64,000 nucleotides of DNA, from the NCBI RefSeq assembly GCF_031177825.1, contig NZ_JAPSKE010000002.1, forward strand, positions 186,001-250,000, written 5' to 3'. Shown piece after piece: positions 60,299 through 64,000 of the stretch. The notes beneath the pieces were generated by a model. The model searched no databases. It saw only the letters and a program-made list of their open reading frames with translations, and was not told the DNA's origin. Numbering within the stretch: the stretch's first letter is position 1; every line of letters begins with the position of its first letter. The position numbers and the translations under genes are program-made. The stretch comes from Paenibacillus sp. GTDB taxonomy: Bacteria > Bacillota > Bacilli > Paenibacillales > YIM-B00363.

Positions 60299-61195
60299 TC
60301 ATTTCTTCGCGCGCGGATGCGTCCGATCGTATACCTCTTTCAGGCGCGACTTGGCGACGTGGGTATAAATTTGCGTCGTCGAGATGTCCGCATGGCCGAG
60401 CATCTCCTGCACCGCGCGCAAATCCGCCCCGCCCTCGAGCAGATGCGTGGCGAACGAGTGGCGCAGCGTATGCGGCGACAGCTCCGCGCGGATGCCCGCT
60501 TCGAGAGCGTACTTTTTGATGATTTTCCAAAAACCCTGCCGCGTCATACGCCCGCCGAGATGGTTCAGGAACAGGGCGTCTTCCGCCTTCTTCCCCTTGT
60601 GCAGCTTCCCTCTCGCGCCGTTCAAATAATCGTTCAAGCAGGCTATGGCCATCCGGCCGATCGGAATGATGCGCTCCTTCGAGCCCTTGCCGACGGCTTT
60701 CACGAAGCCCATCCCGGTATGCACGCTGCTAAGGTCAAGGTCGAGCAGCTCGGAGACGCGCATGCCGGTCGCGTACAGCAGCTCGAGCATCGCCCGATCC
60801 CGCACGCCGTGCGGGGTGGAGACGGACGGCGCGGCGAGCAGCCGTTCGACCTCCGCGGTCGTCAGCGTCGTCGGCAGCTTCTTGCCGGGCGTCGGCGTTC
60901 CCATCGTCGACGTCGGGTCCGCCGCGATCACCCGTTCTTCCGTTAGGAACTTATAAAACGCCCGCACCGCCACCTGCCGCCGAAAGACGGTCGCGGACGC
61001 CTTGCCGCTCCGCTTGCCCGCCGCCATGAAGCCGAGCACGTGCGTCGAGGTCGTCTCGGCGACGTCGGCGACGCCCGATTGTTCTAGATAATCCAGATAT
61101 AACGTCAAGTCGCGCTCGTACGCCTCGAGCGTATTGCGGGCGAGCCCGCGTTCCACCGACAAGTAATCGATAAATAACCGAAGATGCTGTTTCAA
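60299..61195 (-). CDS. xerD: Tyrosine recombinase XerD
   Basis: Site-specific recombinase resolving chromosome dimers at dif. 298 residues: N-terminal core-binding domain (1-about 90) and catalytic domain with R146 (TGMRVSEL), K170/K173, H242xxR245 (HTLRHSF), H268 and nucleophile Y277 (IYTHV). ATG at 61195. B. subtilis RipX lies in the same place, between yqzK and drm. Confidence 0.97.
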   Translation of the reverse strand: MKQHLRLFIDYLSVERGLARNTLEAYERDLTLYLDYLEQSGVADVAETTSTHVLGFMAAGKRSGKASATVFRRQVAVRAFYKFLTEERVIAADPTSTMGTPTPGKKLPTTLTTAEVERLLAAPSVSTPHGVRDRAMLELLYATGMRVSELLDLDLSSVHTGMGFVKAVGKGSKERIIPIGRMAIACLNDYLNGARGKLHKGKKAEDALFLNHLGGRMTRQGFWKIIKKYALEAGIRAELSPHTLRHSFATHLLEGGADLRAVQEMLGHADISTTQIYTHVAKSRLKEVYDRTHPRAKK

Positions 61196-61363
61196 CGTCG
61201 CGCGCCCCTTGTTTGTCGGCGGAAAGAACTTCCTCCGAGCTTGTCTTGCCGACTCATTTCGCCGCCGGCGCCGCGATTTCCTGCTCGAGCCGATTCCTTC
61301 AAGCGCAGCGAGGGCACCGGCGGTCGCTCCGCCGATGCCCTCGGTCTAGCCTTCTCGCCGCGG

Positions 61364-61597
61364 TCACTCGCCGATCCAATAAAACTCGCGCAGCCGCTCC
61401 CACGCGGAGTCGTACTCCATCCGGGACGGTTGTTCCTGCCGGAACGCCTTCACCGCCCGGCCGCCGGGTTCCCGGTATTTATCCGGTTCGATCCATGCGG
61501 CGACGGCGTCGAAAAGATGATACGCCGCGTAGGTGAGCGCAAGAAACAGTAAGATGAATTTCAGGCGATGGATCCAACGCCTTAGCGGAACGATCAT
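61364..61597 (-). CDS. DUF4227 family protein (YqzK-like)
   Basis: 77 residues, basic N-terminus, one hydrophobic segment (about 12-32) and a charged tail. ATG at 61597 with GGGAGGTG 9 bases upstream. In B. subtilis yqzK sits between fur and ripX; here ald and an SDR gene lie between it and fur. Function unknown. A hairpin without a T-run (GAGGGC...GCCCTC, about 61309-61343) follows it. Confidence 0.8.
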   Translation of the reverse strand: MIVPLRRWIHRLKFILLFLALTYAAYHLFDAVAAWIEPDKYREPGGRAVKAFRQEQPSRMEYDSAWERLREFYWIGE

Positions 61598-61674
61598 ACG
61601 TTCGGGCACCTCCCGCGAACAAGCCGTTCGGACAATCTCGCGATCTCGTACAACATATGAACTTGTCCCCGGCT

Positions 61675-62799
61675 TTATGTCTGTGACAAGATGTCCTGCA
61701 CCGGTACGTACGGCTTGCCGATCGCGTCCGCGACGGCGCGGTGCACGACGCGCCCGTCGTACGTGTTGACGCCGTACAGCAGCGAGACGTCGCTGAGCGC
61801 GGCCTGGCGAAGCCCCTTGTTCGCGAGCTGCATCGCGTACGGCAGCGTCGCGTTCGTGAGCGCGAGCGTCGACGTGCGCGGCACCGCCCCCGGCATGTTC
61901 GCGACCGCGTAATGGATGACGCCGTGCTTCACGTACGTCGGATCGCTATGCGTCGTCACCCGGTCGATCGTCTCGATCGAGCCGCCCTGATCGACGGCCA
62001 CGTCGACGATGACGGCCCCCTTCTTCATGCGCGTCACCATCTCTTCCGTGACGAGCTTCGGCGCCCGTGCGCCCGGGATGAGCACGGCGCCGATCAACAG
62101 ATCGGCCTTCTGAACCGCGCTCGCGATATTGTACGGGTTCGACATCAGCGTGGACACCCTGCCGGCGAACAGCTCGTCGATGTACCGCATGCGATCGGCG
62201 CTGCGTTCGATGATGACGACCTGCGCGCCGAGGCCGAGCGCCATGCGGGCCGCGTTCAGGCCGACGATGCCTCCGCCGATAACGATGACCTCGGCGGGCG
62301 GCACGCCGGGCACGCCGCCGAGTAGAATGCCGCGGCCGCCGTTGTACGCCTCGAGATAGCGCGCGCCGATCTGCACCGACATGCGTCCGGCGACCTCGCT
62401 CATCGGCGTGAGCAGCGGCAGCGAGCCGTTGGGCGCCTGGATCGTCTCGTACGCGATCGCCGACACCTTGCTCGCGAGCAGCGCGTCGGCGAGGTCGCCC
62501 GCCGCCGCAAGATGCAAGTACGTAAACAACATCTGCTTCTCCCGGAAGCGCCCGTACTCCTCCGGCAGCGGCTCCTTCACCTTCAGGATCAGTTCGGCCG
62601 CCGACCAGACGTCGTCGGCGTCGCGAGCGATGCGGGCGCCCTCGCGCTCGTAATCTTCGTCGTCGAAGCCGCTGCCCGCGCCGGCGCCCGCTTCGACGAC
62701 GACCTCGTGCCCGGCCGCCATGAGCATGCCGGCGCCCGCCGGCGTCAAGGCGACCCGAAATTCATTGTTCTTGATTTCCTTCGGTACCCCCACGATCAT
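61675..62799 (-). CDS. ald: Alanine dehydrogenase
   Basis: NAD-dependent oxidation of alanine to pyruvate and ammonium, important in sporulating cells. 374 residues with the catalytic histidine H96 (FTYLHLA), K75 (LKVKEP) and the nucleotide loop GGGIVG (about 175-180). ATG at 62799 behind GAGGAGG. Confidence 0.96.
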   Translation of the reverse strand: MIVGVPKEIKNNEFRVALTPAGAGMLMAAGHEVVVEAGAGAGSGFDDEDYEREGARIARDADDVWSAAELILKVKEPLPEEYGRFREKQMLFTYLHLAAAGDLADALLASKVSAIAYETIQAPNGSLPLLTPMSEVAGRMSVQIGARYLEAYNGGRGILLGGVPGVPPAEVIVIGGGIVGLNAARMALGLGAQVVIIERSADRMRYIDELFAGRVSTLMSNPYNIASAVQKADLLIGAVLIPGARAPKLVTEEMVTRMKKGAVIVDVAVDQGGSIETIDRVTTHSDPTYVKHGVIHYAVANMPGAVPRTSTLALTNATLPYAMQLANKGLRQAALSDVSLLYGVNTYDGRVVHRAVADAIGKPYVPVQDILSQT

Positions 62800-62820
62800 G
62801 CGTCCGTTCCTCCTCTACCG

Positions 62821-63666
62821 TTACAGCAACGACTCGGCGCCGTCGATGTATACCTCTGTACCCGTAATGTGACTCGACTCGTCGCACGCGAGAAACAACA
62901 CCAGGTCGGCGACCTGCTCCGGCCTTCCGGCCCGATGCGCGAGCGGTTGGCTGCCTTTGGGATATTTTATGGGAATTTCGATCGATTGGACCTCGTCGGT
63001 TTGCTGCGTATTTTCGCCGATGTTCGTCTGGATCGCGCCCGGGCAGATCGCGTTGACGCGAATCCGGTACTGCGCCAGCTCGAGCGCCGCCATCTTCGCG
63101 AAGGCGACTTGAGCCGCCTTCGACGCGCTGTACGCCGCGCCGCCGAAATTTTTGAACTTCCGGTTGCCGTTGATCGAGCTCGTAACGATGATGCTCCCGC
63201 CGTCTTCCTTCAGATGCGGGATCGCATACTTGACGATGTAGAACGTCCCGTTCAGATTCGTCGAGAGCGTATGCGACCATTGCTCCGGCGTCAACGTCTC
63301 GATCGGCGCCATCGTCCCGTTGATGCCCGCGTTGGCGAAGACGACGTCCAGCCGCCCGAACGCGTCGACCGCCGCGAGAATCGCCGCTTCGACCCGGGCC
63401 GGGTCGGAGACGTCCGTATCGGTGACGATCGCTTCGCCGCCTGCCGCCGTAATGATGTCCTCCACCGCTTCGGCGTTCCGTTCCTTCAGATCGACGAGGC
63501 ATACCTTCGCGCCTTCCTCCGCCATCCGGATCGCCGCGGCCCGCCCGATGCCCGAGCCCGCGCCGGTGACGACCGCCGCCTTCCCTTCGAGTCTGCGGCG
63601 CCGGGGCGCCCCGTTCGCGCCGGTCGACGGCTCCGCCTTCTTGTCGTCCTTCGTAAATAAAGACAT
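62821..63666 (-). CDS. Short-chain dehydrogenase/reductase
   Basis: 281 residues: TGAGSGIG nucleotide loop (34-41), NAG (112-114), and the catalytic S164...Y179xxxK183. It has an unusual 25-residue hydrophilic N-terminal tail (KDDKKAEPSTGANGAPRRRR region). ATG at 63666 with AAAGG upstream. Substrate unknown; it lies between ald and fur. Confidence 0.92.
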   Translation of the reverse strand: MSLFTKDDKKAEPSTGANGAPRRRRLEGKAAVVTGAGSGIGRAAAIRMAEEGAKVCLVDLKERNAEAVEDIITAAGGEAIVTDTDVSDPARVEAAILAAVDAFGRLDVVFANAGINGTMAPIETLTPEQWSHTLSTNLNGTFYIVKYAIPHLKEDGGSIIVTSSINGNRKFKNFGGAAYSASKAAQVAFAKMAALELAQYRIRVNAICPGAIQTNIGENTQQTDEVQSIEIPIKYPKGSQPLAHRAGRPEQVADLVLFLACDESSHITGTEVYIDGAESLL

Positions 63667-63777
63667 GACCATGACCTTTTCAACCTTCCTTCCCTTCGTC
63701 GCTTCGCGGTCATTCCTAATGCGCTTGCGCTGATAGAGATAGGTTGCTTCTCTCATGGGAAAATATGTAGGCGCGAC

Positions 63778-63810
63778 AAAAAACACTCCGAGCCGTTCCC
63801 GTCGGAGTGT
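63778..63810 (-). terminator. Terminator of the fur-family gene
   Basis: ACACTCCGA/TCGGAGTGT stem followed by six Ts on the minus strand. Confidence 0.9.
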
Positions 63811-63831
63811 CAAAACATGTCTATTCGGTTG

Positions 63832-64000
63832 TTACCCTCGCTTGGGCACGGTCACGCCCTTATCCCGGCAGCGGTGGCAGATGCCTTGGAAGTCGAGGCG
63901 GTGGTCCAACACGGCGAACCGGAACTCCTTCTCCAGCCGTTCCTCCAGCTCGCCCAGCCAGTCCTCCATAATCTCGTCGACCGCGCCGCACTGCACGCAA
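63832..64000 (-). CDS. fur: Fur-family metal-dependent repressor, N-terminus cut by window edge
   Basis: Only the last 56 codons are in the window. They contain CVQCG and GICHRC, the two CxxC pairs of the structural zinc site in the Fur dimer domain, and a final basic tail (KGVTVPKRG). Neighbour order near yqzK and xerD fits Fur rather than PerR or Zur, but paralogs cannot be told apart from this end alone. Confidence 0.85.
   Translation of the reverse strand, partial: CVQCGAVDEIMEDWLGELEERLEKEFRFAVLDHRLDFQGICHRCRDKGVTVPKRG

Overview
The window is a contiguous piece of a high-GC, endospore-forming Firmicute, most likely Paenibacillaceae (Paenibacillus or a close relative). The evidence is the sporulation gene set (spoIIAA-spoIIAB-sigF, dacF, spoVAA/AB/AF, spmA/B, dacB, ypeB, ytfJ), strong AGGAGG-type ribosome binding sites, frequent TTG/GTG starts, an SLH-domain protein, and a gene order that follows the B. 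subtilis cmk-to-fur region in long blocks. Nearly all genes lie on the minus strand. Both ends are cut inside genes: fni on the left and a fur-family gene on the right. I saw no tRNA, rRNA, CRISPR array, prophage or intact insertion sequence.

Layout, left to right. (1) 1-9.2 kb: fni, rpsA-like, plsC, cmk, a YpfB-like membrane protein, PilZ protein, ypeB, a small zinc-ribbon protein, prsW, gudB, mecA. (2) 9.4-12.9 kb: a Met/Gly-rich membrane protein, a polysaccharide deacetylase lipoprotein, a CPBP protease with a coupled micro-membrane protein, an unknown membrane-anchored protein, a rhodanese. (3) 13-15 kb: a sigma-A promoter and T-box leader driving serA. (4) 15-24.5 kb: an accessory carbohydrate locus with a YesN/YesM-type two-component system, LplB/YtcP-type permeases, a solute-binding lipoprotein and a 785-residue protein that looks like an undescribed glycosidase. 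An IS-end-like scar lies on its resE side. (5) 24.5-31 kb: resE, resD, resC/ccsB, resB, resA (cytochrome c maturation and redox control) and rluB. (6) 31-38.4 kb: a mini-amidase, spmB, spmA, dacB, an SLH-CAP protein, ytfJ, a DUF2953 gene, scpB, scpA. (7) 38.4-42.4 kb: the riboflavin operon ribD-ribE-ribBA-ribH under an FMN riboswitch. (8) 42.4-47.3 kb: ppiB, lysA, and a shortened spoVA cluster. (9) 47.3-49.3 kb: a MocR-type regulator divergent from a GNAT acetyltransferase. (10) 49.3-52.3 kb: sigF, spoIIAB, spoIIAA, dacF. (11) 52.6-55.7 kb: a nuclease-fold/winged-helix protein, a TetR regulator, and an ABC-2 exporter. (12) 56-64 kb: pdp, two purine nucleoside phosphorylases, deoB (a nucleoside salvage unit), xerD, yqzK-like, ald, an SDR, fur.

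The genes form several working units. Nucleoside salvage (pdp, two PNPs, deoB) turns nucleosides into bases and pentose phosphates. The res/ccs genes build c-type cytochromes under ResDE control. Forespore and cortex genes are spread along the whole window. The sugar locus reads as a self-contained sense-import-degrade cassette.

Most notable points: the first PNP paralog has both purine-recognition residues changed; the sugar-locus enzyme carries a phage-tail-fibre-like domain inside its barrel; a terminator hairpin doubles as the ribosome binding site of the DUF2953 gene; an 11-bp tandem repeat sits in the rib operon; TGTACCC repeats between the MocR and GNAT genes are spaced by 64 and 32 bp; and sleB and spoVAC-AE are missing from their usual places. 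Start codons were chosen by ribosome-binding-site position. All similarity claims come from recognition of sequence patterns, with no database search.
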